This document shows, piece after piece, positions 55,856 to 63,411 of a DNA stretch of 64,000 nucleotides (position 1 is the stretch's first letter; each line of letters begins with the position of its first letter). Under the pieces are notes generated by a model, which saw only the letters and a program-made list of their open reading frames with translations, had not been told where the DNA came from and ran no database searches. A program made the position numbers and the translations under genes. Source of the stretch: Paenarthrobacter sp. GOM3 (GTDB lineage: Bacteria > Actinomycetota > Actinomycetes > Actinomycetales > Micrococcaceae). Location: the NCBI RefSeq assembly GCF_018215265.2, contig NZ_CP136562.1:4216001-4280000 (forward strand), read 5' to 3'.

Positions 55856-56677
55856 ATGGGGCAAACAAGCGCGTCGCGGTGGAAGTCGTTTTGGGAGAAG
55901 GGTGGCTGGTGGCGGGCGCTTCTGCTCGCGGCGGCCTACTTTGCCCTCTACAACCTGGGCTCGCTCCTCTTCGGGCCCCTTCTTTCAGGGATACCGGACA
56001 GGGACAGCGCAGCTTACGTCTTCGTCGGCTACGCCTTGCCGATACTGCTTGGCGGCATCCTGCTGGTCCTCTTCGGCTGGTCCGTCGGGTGGCTCAAGGA
56101 ACTCTTCGCGCGCCAACCGATCAATGGCAAGGGCTGGATGTGGATCGCCTTGATTGCCGTTCTGGCGTTCAATGTCCTTCGCTTCGCGACCATTGATTAC
56201 AGCACCGTGGGCCTGGACCTTGTGGCCACCTGGTTACTCGCCGGCCTGTTCATTGGCTTCGCGGAGGAGGTCCTGACACGCGGCTTTGTGGTGAAGCTGC
56301 TGCGGAAAGCCGGCCGCCGCGAGATGGTGGTGGCGGTGATTTCAGGTGCCGTTTTCGCAGGCCTCCACGCCGGCAACCTCCTTTCGGGGCAATCCCTGTT
56401 CGCAACGCTCTTCCAGCTGCTGTACACCTTTGCCTTCGGCATCTGCATGTACCTCTCGATGCGACTTACCAGCTACCTGATCGTGCCCATCCTGCTGCAT
56501 GCCAGCACTGACCCCAGCATCTTCTTGCAGAGCGCCCACGCCGTCGAAGGGCCGCTGGCTGGCCTGGCCGGCCTGGGGAACATTGTGGTGATCTTTGTGG
56601 GGTTGCTGTCGCTGTTCTTCATCCGCGGGCGGGTGGAGTCTCCAGCAGCCCACGCCAGCCTCCAGCCACAGCGCTGA
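55856..56677 (+). CDS. CPBP-family intramembrane metalloprotease
   Basis: A 273-residue membrane protein with about eight helices and all CPBP (Abi) motifs: EExxxR as EEVLTRG (near residue 137), FxxxH as FAGLHAG, and HxxxD as LLHASTD. These glutamates and histidines form the metal site of Rce1-like proteases. AAAGGGG eight bases before ATG 55856 selects this start over 55850. It follows nagB after 59 bases and ends at a strong terminator. A role in processing an exported or membrane protein of this locus is possible; substrate unknown. Confidence 0.82.
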   Translation: MGQTSASRWKSFWEKGGWWRALLLAAAYFALYNLGSLLFGPLLSGIPDRDSAAYVFVGYALPILLGGILLVLFGWSVGWLKELFARQPINGKGWMWIALIAVLAFNVLRFATIDYSTVGLDLVATWLLAGLFIGFAEEVLTRGFVVKLLRKAGRREMVVAVISGAVFAGLHAGNLLSGQSLFATLFQLLYTFAFGICMYLSMRLTSYLIVPILLHASTDPSIFLQSAHAVEGPLAGLAGLGNIVVIFVGLLSLFFIRGRVESPAAHASLQPQR

Positions 56678-56680
56678 CTA

Positions 56681-56720
56681 AAGCGTTCGACGGCGGGGAC
56701 GCACCCGCCGTCGAACGCTT
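56681..56720. terminator. Bidirectional terminator between the CPBP and regulator genes
   Basis: A perfect 17-bp stem (56681-56697 with 56704-56720) with a 6-base loop. It lies between convergent genes and, having AAAG at one side and CTTCGG at the other, can serve both. Confidence 0.85.
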
Positions 56721-56736
56721 CGGTGGCCACGAGCTT

Positions 56737-57816
56737 TTAGCTGTCCTCGCCTACCAGCCCGGACGACTCCCGCACGATCAGCTGCGGCGCCAGGTTCACC
56801 CGCCGCAGCGCAGGAGTAAGCCCTGACCCGTGTTTGCCGGACAGCCGCTCCATGCACATGGTGACGGCGGCGTGCCCAACGTCCCTCTTCGGCGGCGCGA
56901 TGGAGGTCAGGGGGACAGCTGCGAGGTCCGCCACTTCGTCGTCGTAAGCCACAATCGCGAAGTCCTGAGGGACCGATACTCCGGCCTCATCGGCAATGTG
57001 GATCAGCGTGATGGCTTCTTCATCGGGCAGCACCAACGCCGCAGTTGTTCCGGTCCGGCGGCAGTCATCCAGGAACGCTGCGAGCTCAGCTTGGTTGTTG
57101 CCGCCCACGGGCCCAAGCCGTTGGTATTCGAGGATGGGCGCGTCGTTCTCCAAGCCGAACTTGGACACCATCCGGGCATGGCTTTCCCGGAGCCAAGGGG
57201 CCGTGGGGCTGGCGGCGATTGCCAAACCGATCCTGCGGTGCCCCCGTGACACCAAATGCTCAATGGCCAGCTCGGCGCCGTAACTGTGATCGGACATCAC
57301 CGACTCAAACGCCCGGCTTGACCTCTCCACCAGGATCACGGGGATATCGAGTCCGGCCAACAGTTCATAAGTGGGTGAGCCCGGCTCCACCGGACCCGCA
57401 GAGGCCAAGAGGATCCCGTCCACCGAGTTGGCCACCACCCGCTGCAGCTGGCGGTACTCGTCCTCCACAGAGTAGTTGCTGACGCCAAGGATGAGCCGGG
57501 CATTCAGTAACCGGGCAGCAGCTTCCGCGCCGCGGATGATCTCCGGGAAGTAGTACCCCGTGGTCGGCACGATCAGTCCAAGGGTGGCGAGGGGCTGCCG
57601 GGACCTGCGGTACTCAGCCTCGCCGGCACGCTCGGACGGGTTCCTGACCGCCCCGCCATGGACCCGGCGCAGCAAACCTTGTCCGGCAAGCTGCGTCAGG
57701 TCCCGGCGGATGGTCATGGTGGAGAGCCCGGTCTTGGCGGCGAACTCGTTCACAGTCAATGACCCGCGCAAGTCCAGCTCACGCAGGATTTTCCCATGGC
57801 GTTCACCGCTGAGCAT
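56737..57816 (-). CDS. Regulator with DeoR-type HTH and LacI-type sugar sensor
   Basis: A 359-residue hybrid. Residues 3-60 are a DeoR-type winged helix: ERHGKILRELDLRGSLTVNEFAAKTGLSTMTIRRDL, with the DeoR hallmark TIRRDL and RVHGGAV. From about 75 it has a LacI/periplasmic-binding-like sensor (LGLIVPTTGYYFPEIIRGAEAAA, DGILLASAGPV, IVAYDDEVADLAAVPLTSIAPP), instead of the usual DeoR isomerase-like sensor. The start at 57816 is chosen from AGAGAG upstream; the frame reaching 58053 overlaps the neighbouring propeller gene and is rejected. TGTTCGAA lies 44 bases before its start. It is the best candidate to control the whole locus. Confidence 0.87.
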   Translation of the reverse strand: MLSGERHGKILRELDLRGSLTVNEFAAKTGLSTMTIRRDLTQLAGQGLLRRVHGGAVRNPSERAGEAEYRRSRQPLATLGLIVPTTGYYFPEIIRGAEAAARLLNARLILGVSNYSVEDEYRQLQRVVANSVDGILLASAGPVEPGSPTYELLAGLDIPVILVERSSRAFESVMSDHSYGAELAIEHLVSRGHRRIGLAIAASPTAPWLRESHARMVSKFGLENDAPILEYQRLGPVGGNNQAELAAFLDDCRRTGTTAALVLPDEEAITLIHIADEAGVSVPQDFAIVAYDDEVADLAAVPLTSIAPPKRDVGHAAVTMCMERLSGKHGSGLTPALRRVNLAPQLIVRESSGLVGEDS

Positions 57817-57859
57817 GCCAACTCTCTTTCCGAATGAGGCGTTGATGGACCAGGTCCAG

Positions 57860-57867
57860 TTCGAACA
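57860..57867 (-). promoter_or_regulatory. TGTTCGAA site upstream of the regulator gene
   Basis: Read on the minus strand this is TGTTCGAA, 44 bases upstream of the regulator start and in the 73-base space between the regulator gene and the second propeller gene. It suggests autoregulation. Confidence 0.5.
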
Positions 57868-57889
57868 AGCATAGGTGACCGAATGAGCG

Positions 57890-59911
57890 CTACTTTCGCG
57901 GGTGATCGTCGATCCGCACCAGGTTCCGTCCGCGCATCGTGTACAGGTAACCGTCCTCGTCATTGTTGATGTGCGATCCGCTGTACCAGCCGCCGTCGAT
58001 GTCCGCCACCACCGTGTCCACAGCGAAAGTCTTCGGATCGAAGCGGAAAACATGCGTGTTGGAGACCCCGTACACCAAACCCCGGTTGGCCACCAGGGCT
58101 GCGAAGCCGGTGCTGACCGCCGTGATGTCGGACCGGTGAACCACCCTGCGTTTGGGCAGATCGATGACGAACAACCCGCCCTTGCGGGTCACGCCATAGA
58201 GGTACTTTCCCTGCACAGCCAAAGCAGAGATTCCGGCGCCCGATCCGGCGTCCAGCCGCCACAGTTCCTTGCCGGCAACGGGGTCGAACGCCACCACGGT
58301 CCCGGCACCGTCCAGTCCGGAATTGCCGCCACCCAGGTACGCGATTCCTTCCCGCGACGCCATGGCCCGCAGCAACTGGACCTTGTCGATCGGGTTGACG
58401 AAGAAGCCCTTCTTTCCAGTCCGGGGGTCGTAGGTCCACAGCGAACCACCGCCCTCGGTATCCGCCTGTGCTGCCACGAGCACAAGTTTGTTGACCTCGT
58501 CCCAGCACACATCCAGCGGCCGGTTCTGTTCCTTGGGGAACTCGGCCACCTGCGAAATTGCCTTGCCGTTGCGCGGGTCGTAGCTCCAGATTCCCTGCCC
58601 GCTGTACTGGCCCGTGTAAAGGACACCATCCACCACCACGGCATCCTTCGCTTCGCCGGGGGCGGTCATGTTGGTAACGGCGCCGGTCTTGAGCGAGCGG
58701 CGCGAAATGACACCGTTGCCGCCCACATAAACGTAGCCGGCCCCGGCTGCGATGCCCATGACCGCTTGGGGATCGGACGGCGCACCGGCCTCGCCAAGGT
58801 CCGTGGTTTTGGTAGTGCCGTCCGCCGGATCAATCTCGGCCACGAAGCCATAGCCTGAGGTCACCAGCAGCTTCCCGGCCCGGGCGTCGACGCCCCAGAT
58901 TTCGCCCAGCGACGGGCCCTGGTACGGCATCGAGGAGATCGCATTGGTGCTGGGGTTGTAAGCCAAAAGCCCGGTCTCGTTCGCGAAGTAGACGTCGGCA
59001 CCCAAGACGGCGAAGTTCTTCGCCGTCTTTCCCTGCGAGGTGGCCACCACGTACGACGACGGGGCGGCGACGGTCAGTGCCGCCATTTTGGTGTTCTCCA
59101 CCGATCCCGCCGAGGAGACGATCAACCGGTCACCCACAATGCCAAGCTCCCGGATACTGGGGTCCACCAGCATCTCCTTCGGAGTGACGTTCTTGAAGGT
59201 CTTGGCCGCATGATCGTAGGCGAACAGGCAGGCACGGCTGGCACTCCCGCCGCCGTTGAGCGTGCTGCCCGCCCCGAAGAAGATGGTGGCATTGGTGGCC
59301 GCAACGGCCCGCGCCAGGGTGGCTCCCGGATCAGGAATGCCCAGGCTGGCAATCTGGTTGGTGTCGGGATCGTACTCCCACAGCGCCGGGGCGGTGGGGC
59401 TGCCTCCGCCTACCGCGTACACCCGCCCATTCGGGGCGACGCTGATGTCGCGGACATCGCGATCGCCGATGCGGCCCAGCGCCGTCGCTTTGGTGGACAG
59501 GCTGGACAAGTCCCAGCGGAACAGGTTCGGTTTGGTTCCGGCGTCCTTCTGCAGCACGCCTGCGTAGAGGTACCGGCCGGACGCGTCCGCTGCGAGGGTT
59601 TGGATGGAGTGCCCGTTGCTGAGTTCTGTCTGCCCGGTCACCTTGCCGCTGGGAACGTGGAAAGCGATGATCCGCACGGGGTCCAGGTTCCGCGAACCGA
59701 TGTACAGCGTGTCGCCGACCAGCAGACCGCTCATCAGCGAAAACTGCACGACGGCGGGGCCCAGGTCCAGGATTTGCGTCGCCTTTTCGCCGAGCTTGTC
59801 TTCTGTGTCGGCCGACGCCGGCTGTCCGGCCGCCAGGCCCAGAATGGCGGCGAGCGACGCTGCTCCGCCTGCCTGCAGGACCAGGCGCCTGGTGATATTG
59901 GACGTTTCCAT
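57890..59911 (-). CDS. Tat-exported beta-propeller protein (paralogue B)
   Basis: A 673-residue paralogue of the protein at 52978-54993. The Tat signal is TRRLVLQAGGAASLAAILGLAAGQPASA, with a twin arginine and ASADT cleavage. The mature part has the same propeller blades in the same order: DLGPAVVQFSLMSGLLVGDTLYIGSRNLDPVRI, GIPDPGATLARAVAATNATIFFGAGSTL, GEAGAPSDPQAVMGIAAGAGYVYVGGNG, and ALWEYDPDT. ATG 59911 has normal spacing. It lies head to head with the ABC solute-binding gene and shares the 276-base operator region 60000-60105. The function is unknown; a pair of such proteins around one regulon suggests recognition or cleavage of two related glycans. Confidence 0.82.
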   Translation of the reverse strand: METSNITRRLVLQAGGAASLAAILGLAAGQPASADTEDKLGEKATQILDLGPAVVQFSLMSGLLVGDTLYIGSRNLDPVRIIAFHVPSGKVTGQTELSNGHSIQTLAADASGRYLYAGVLQKDAGTKPNLFRWDLSSLSTKATALGRIGDRDVRDISVAPNGRVYAVGGGSPTAPALWEYDPDTNQIASLGIPDPGATLARAVAATNATIFFGAGSTLNGGGSASRACLFAYDHAAKTFKNVTPKEMLVDPSIRELGIVGDRLIVSSAGSVENTKMAALTVAAPSSYVVATSQGKTAKNFAVLGADVYFANETGLLAYNPSTNAISSMPYQGPSLGEIWGVDARAGKLLVTSGYGFVAEIDPADGTTKTTDLGEAGAPSDPQAVMGIAAGAGYVYVGGNGVISRRSLKTGAVTNMTAPGEAKDAVVVDGVLYTGQYSGQGIWSYDPRNGKAISQVAEFPKEQNRPLDVCWDEVNKLVLVAAQADTEGGGSLWTYDPRTGKKGFFVNPIDKVQLLRAMASREGIAYLGGGNSGLDGAGTVVAFDPVAGKELWRLDAGSGAGISALAVQGKYLYGVTRKGGLFVIDLPKRRVVHRSDITAVSTGFAALVANRGLVYGVSNTHVFRFDPKTFAVDTVVADIDGGWYSGSHINNDEDGYLYTMRGRNLVRIDDHPRK

Positions 59912-59999
59912 GGGAACTCCCGTTGTTGTGAGGTGTGGATGGGGGCGTGTCCAGAAGTTCTAGCAGTCCAAAACAAACATCGTCCAGCATTTATGTTCG

Positions 60000-60105
60000 T
60001 TCAAACACTTTCTTGCCGCGTCCACCCTCCCCTGGGCTCGAAGTGCAACATCGGAGCGCTCATCTGCGATGTTTGAAAATGTTTGAAACATTGAAGATGT
60101 TCGAA
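60000..60105. promoter_or_regulatory. Operator cluster in the divergent propeller B / ABC promoter region
   Basis: TGTTTGAA occurs at 60070-60077 and 60080-60087, TGTTCGAA at 60098-60105, and TGTTTGAA on the minus strand at 60000-60007 with ATGTTCG directly before it (59993-59999). The middle copies form the perfect palindrome AATGTTT-G-AAACATT (60078-60092). The ATGTTCG...CAAACA layout at 59993-60007 resembles DeoR-family (GlpR-type) operators. Both genes lie within 200 bases. Confidence 0.7.
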
Positions 60106-60187
60106 CCAGCAGCTTTTATGGATTCACTGCCCTGTGGCCCCAGCCACAACTCTCCCCTCGCATCGCAAGTCTTCAAAGGAGAACACC

Positions 60188-61501
60188 ATGAAGCGTCGTC
60201 AACTTTTCGCAGGAGTGGCTGGCCTTGCAGCCAGCACCCTCCTGCTCGCCGCCTGCGGCACAGGACCCACTCCTGCGTCCGTGCCAGCGCCCACCGAGGA
60301 TCCCAGCGGTTCCATTACCTTCTGGTCCTCACTTGCCGGAATGGACAACGTAGCCGCCGCCTTCAACGCCGGCCAGGACAAGATCAAGGTCACGTTCGAA
60401 ACCATCCCCAATGGAGCCAACGGCGGCTATGCCAAGCTGTCCACCGCGATCACTGCTGGCAACGGTCCGGACGTTTCCACCATCGAGTACCCCCAGCTGC
60501 CGCAGTTCGTCAGCAACGGGCAGGTGGTTCCCATGGACGGGCTGATCCATAAGGCCTCCACAGTGGACAAGCTCACGGACGAAACCAAGGCCTTGGTCCA
60601 GTTCGGCGGGAAAACCTTCGGCCTTCCCTATGACGCAGCCCCGATGCTCATGTGGTACCGCAAAGACATGCTGGCGAAGGCCGGCGTCGAGGTTCCCAGA
60701 ACTTGGGACGAGTTCGAAGCGGCGGGCAAAAAGCTTCAGGCCGCGCAGCCCGGCGCGTACCTGGCCAGCTTCAACCCCAATGAGGTTGCTGCGAGCGCCG
60801 GACTGGCGTGGCAAGCAGGTGCCAAGTGGTTCGGAACTGAGGGTGACAGCTGGAAGGTCGGCATCAATGACCAGGCAACCAAGAAGGTGGCCACCTACTG
60901 GCAAAAGCTGATTGACGAAAAGATCGTCAAGGTAAGCCAGGCGTACAGCGATGAATGGAGCCTGGACCTGGCCAACGGCAATGTGGTGGGCGTTGTGGGA
61001 GCAAACTGGAGCGCCACCGGCATCCAGAAGCGCACCGAAGCCAGCGGACAAAAGGGCCAGTGGATCGCGTCAGAGCTCCCCAACTGGGGATCAGATGCCG
61101 GTGCCTTCTATGGCGGCTCCAGCTTCAACGTCACCAAGAGCAGCAAGAACCCGGCTGCGGCAGCCAAGTTCGTCGAGTTCCTTACCACCAGCCCGGACGC
61201 CATCAAGGCCCGCGGCAACACCGGCTCCGCCTTCCTGGCCTTCCCCGGCCTGACTCCAGTCGCCCAGCAGGCCTATGACGCCAGCTACTTCGGCAACGAC
61301 ATCTACGAAGTCTTCAATAAGGCCTACGGCACCATTACGCCGGGCTGGCAGTGGGGACCCAACTGGGATTCCACCAACACGGCCCTCAAGGACGCCTATG
61401 GAAAGTTGACCACCGGCGGCACCATCGGTGAAGCAGTGGACACCGCGCAGGGAGCAACCGTCTCAGGCCTGAAGCAAACGGGCCTTTCCGTTACCGAATA
61501 G
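60188..61501 (+). CDS. ABC transporter solute-binding lipoprotein (carbohydrate type)
   Basis: A 437-residue family 1 extracellular solute-binding protein. The lipobox is LLLAACG with Cys23. The mature part opens SGSITFWSSLAGMDNVAAAFNAGQ, with KVTFETIPNGANGGYAKLSTAITAGNGPDVSTIEYPQLPQF, and contains GGKTFGLPYDAAPMLMWYRKDML, all typical of sugar-binding proteins. AAAGGAG precedes ATG 60188; the upstream ORF extension is not coding. It lies before two permease genes and a 13-bp hairpin. Substrate: probably an amino-sugar or oligosaccharide, inferred from nagB. Confidence 0.93.
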   Translation: MKRRQLFAGVAGLAASTLLLAACGTGPTPASVPAPTEDPSGSITFWSSLAGMDNVAAAFNAGQDKIKVTFETIPNGANGGYAKLSTAITAGNGPDVSTIEYPQLPQFVSNGQVVPMDGLIHKASTVDKLTDETKALVQFGGKTFGLPYDAAPMLMWYRKDMLAKAGVEVPRTWDEFEAAGKKLQAAQPGAYLASFNPNEVAASAGLAWQAGAKWFGTEGDSWKVGINDQATKKVATYWQKLIDEKIVKVSQAYSDEWSLDLANGNVVGVVGANWSATGIQKRTEASGQKGQWIASELPNWGSDAGAFYGGSSFNVTKSSKNPAAAAKFVEFLTTSPDAIKARGNTGSAFLAFPGLTPVAQQAYDASYFGNDIYEVFNKAYGTITPGWQWGPNWDSTNTALKDAYGKLTTGGTIGEAVDTAQGATVSGLKQTGLSVTE

Positions 61502-61508
61502 CCATCCC

Positions 61509-61540
61509 GGCGGGGAGCCTCCCTCAAGAGGCTCCCCGCC
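61509..61540 (+). other. Intergenic hairpin between solute-binding and permease genes
   Basis: A perfect 13-bp stem (61509-61521 with 61528-61540), loop of six bases, starting seven bases past the solute-binding stop. It has no T run, so it is more probably an mRNA-stabilising or partial-termination hairpin that keeps the binding protein in excess of the permeases. Confidence 0.75.
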
Positions 61541-61555
61541 AGCTAGGAGAATTCC

Positions 61556-62482
61556 ATGGCCATCCAGGCCCCCACCAAACGCCGCCCCGGGCGCGCACTG
61601 GCAGGAACGGGCGGGCCAACCGCAGCGTTGTTCCTCGTCCCGTTTTTTGCAGTCTTTGCCCTCGCCATGGTCGCCCCGGTGATCTACTCGTTGGTCCTGA
61701 GCTTCCATGCGCAACAAAAGTCAGGACTCGGGTTCAGCGAACCCAAGACGGTTTTTGTTGGGTTCGAGAATTACGTCCAGGTGTTCCAGTCCGAAACGTT
61801 CATGGAGGGCATCGGCAGGCTGGCACTGTACTGCCTGATCTACATCCCCTGCATGGTCGGCGGCGCAGTGGTCTTCTCCCTGCTGCTGGATGCGACTGTT
61901 GCGAGGGCCCGCAAATTGTTCCAGCTGCTGGTATTCCTTCCCCACGCAGTCCCTGGCGTGATCGCGGCGCTCATCTGGGCCTACCTCTACACTCCCGGCA
62001 TCAGCCCCCTGGTCCAGGTACTCCAGGGTGGGGGCATACAGCTCAACTTCCTTGACGCCCACTTGGTACTTCCTTCGATCGTGAACATCGGCGTCTGGGA
62101 ATGGACGGGCTACAACGTGATCATCCTCTTCACCGCGTTGCAGGCGGTTCCGCGGGAAATCCTGGAAGCAGCCCGCGTTGACGGAGCCGGTGAGATCCGT
62201 GCGGCCGTCAGCATCAAGTTCCCGCTGATCCTGCCGGCGCTCAGCGTGATCATGCTGTTCACGATCATCGGCACACTCCAGCTCTTCACGGAGCCCTCCA
62301 TCATTTCCAAGGCGACCGCGTCGGTGACCAGCACCTGGGTTCCCAACCTCTGGGCCTACGACGCCGCCTTCATCCGGCACAACCTGAACCAAGCGGCAGC
62401 CGCATCGATCATCATTGCCGGGCTCGCCGCGATCCTATCCCTGGCCGTCACCCGCTTCACCTCGAGGATGAACAAATCATGA
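61556..62482 (+). CDS. ABC sugar permease 1 (MalF type)
   Basis: A 308-residue permease with six helices. The EAA motif is EAARVDGAGEIRAAVSIKFPLILPALS, and the opening helix is FLVPFFAVFALAMVAPVIYSLVLSF. The TGYNVIILFTALQAVP stretch is typical of MalF-type subunits. AGGAG precedes the ATG. Its stop overlaps the start of the second permease by four bases. No ATPase gene is in view; such systems often use a shared MsiK-like ATPase. Confidence 0.93.
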   Translation: MAIQAPTKRRPGRALAGTGGPTAALFLVPFFAVFALAMVAPVIYSLVLSFHAQQKSGLGFSEPKTVFVGFENYVQVFQSETFMEGIGRLALYCLIYIPCMVGGAVVFSLLLDATVARARKLFQLLVFLPHAVPGVIAALIWAYLYTPGISPLVQVLQGGGIQLNFLDAHLVLPSIVNIGVWEWTGYNVIILFTALQAVPREILEAARVDGAGEIRAAVSIKFPLILPALSVIMLFTIIGTLQLFTEPSIISKATASVTSTWVPNLWAYDAAFIRHNLNQAAAASIIIAGLAAILSLAVTRFTSRMNKS

Positions 62483-63411
62483 GCGCCACAACACTCTCCC
62501 GCGCCAACAGCGAGGCCAAACACTCCACTCCGCGGAACCGGAACGGCAACCTCGCCCGCAGCAACAACAGAGCCTCCGGTGGATTCGCCAGCAAGCTCAC
62601 CGTCAACGGGCTGTTGATCATCGGTTCCGCGTACATGGTGGTGCCCGTTCTGTGGTTGGTCTTCGCGTCCACCAAGAACTCCGCAGACCTCTACGGCACC
62701 AGCGCGTACGCCTTGGGGAAATTCTCTCTGTGGGACAACATCGCAGCGGTAGGGCAGCAGGACAACGGCTTGTTCTTCCGGTGGCTGGCCAACTCGGTCA
62801 TGTACGCGGGCGTGGGCGCCGTGGTGGGTGGGCTGATCTCCGTGATGGCGGGCTACGCGTTCGACAAATTCCAGTTCCGCGGCAAGGACTCACTCTTCGG
62901 TTTCGTCCTTGTGGGCGTGCTGATTCCCAACACGGCGACGGTCCTGCCCATGTACCTGCTGGCCTCGGTCTTTGGGATTACCAACACCGTCTGGGCCATC
63001 CTCATCCCCGTGCTCTGCAACCCCTTCGGCGTCTACCTGGCCAGGGTGTACTCCTCTTCCTATGTGCCCGGCGAAACCCTGGAAGCCGCCCGCATGGACG
63101 GGGCAGGACCCATCCGCAGCTTCTTCTCCCTGGGCCTGCCCATGATGATGCCCGGCTACATCACCATCGCCCTGTTCCAATTCGTGGGTGTATGGAACAA
63201 CTTCATGCTGCCCCTCGTAATGCTCCAGGACCAGCAACTGCTCCCCGTCAGCGTCGGCATCTCCATCTGGCAGGGCTACTCCGTCCCTCAGCCCGAGTTC
63301 ACGCCCATGGTGATCACCGGCTCACTGTTGTCCATCATTCCGCTGCTGGTGGCGTTCATCCTGCTCCAGCGCTTCTGGAAATCAGGCCTCACTGCAGGGA
63401 GCGTCAAGTGA
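62479..63411 (+). CDS. ABC sugar permease 2 (MalG type)
   Basis: A 310-residue permease with a basic cytoplasmic N-terminus (about 1-38) and six helices. The EAA motif is EAARMDGAGPIRSFFSLGLPMMMPG, with VLIPNTATVLPMYLLASVFGITNTVWAIL before it, as in MalG types. The start ATG overlaps the previous stop (ATGA, 62479-62482). Its stop overlaps the GTG of the next gene by four bases (GTGA). Works with permease 1 and the solute-binding lipoprotein. Confidence 0.93.
   Translation: MSATTLSRANSEAKHSTPRNRNGNLARSNNRASGGFASKLTVNGLLIIGSAYMVVPVLWLVFASTKNSADLYGTSAYALGKFSLWDNIAAVGQQDNGLFFRWLANSVMYAGVGAVVGGLISVMAGYAFDKFQFRGKDSLFGFVLVGVLIPNTATVLPMYLLASVFGITNTVWAILIPVLCNPFGVYLARVYSSSYVPGETLEAARMDGAGPIRSFFSLGLPMMMPGYITIALFQFVGVWNNFMLPLVMLQDQQLLPVSVGISIWQGYSVPQPEFTPMVITGSLLSIIPLLVAFILLQRFWKSGLTAGSVK

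Noticed and set aside
57817..58053. Longer N-terminus for the DeoR/LacI-type regulator
   Set aside because: It would overlap the 3' end of the second propeller gene in another frame and its residues (Trp/Thr/Ser/Arg-rich) look like a shadow frame.
57860..60105. tRNA T-arm-like GTTCGAA strings
   Set aside because: No acceptor, anticodon or D arm can be folded around them; they fit operator repeats instead.
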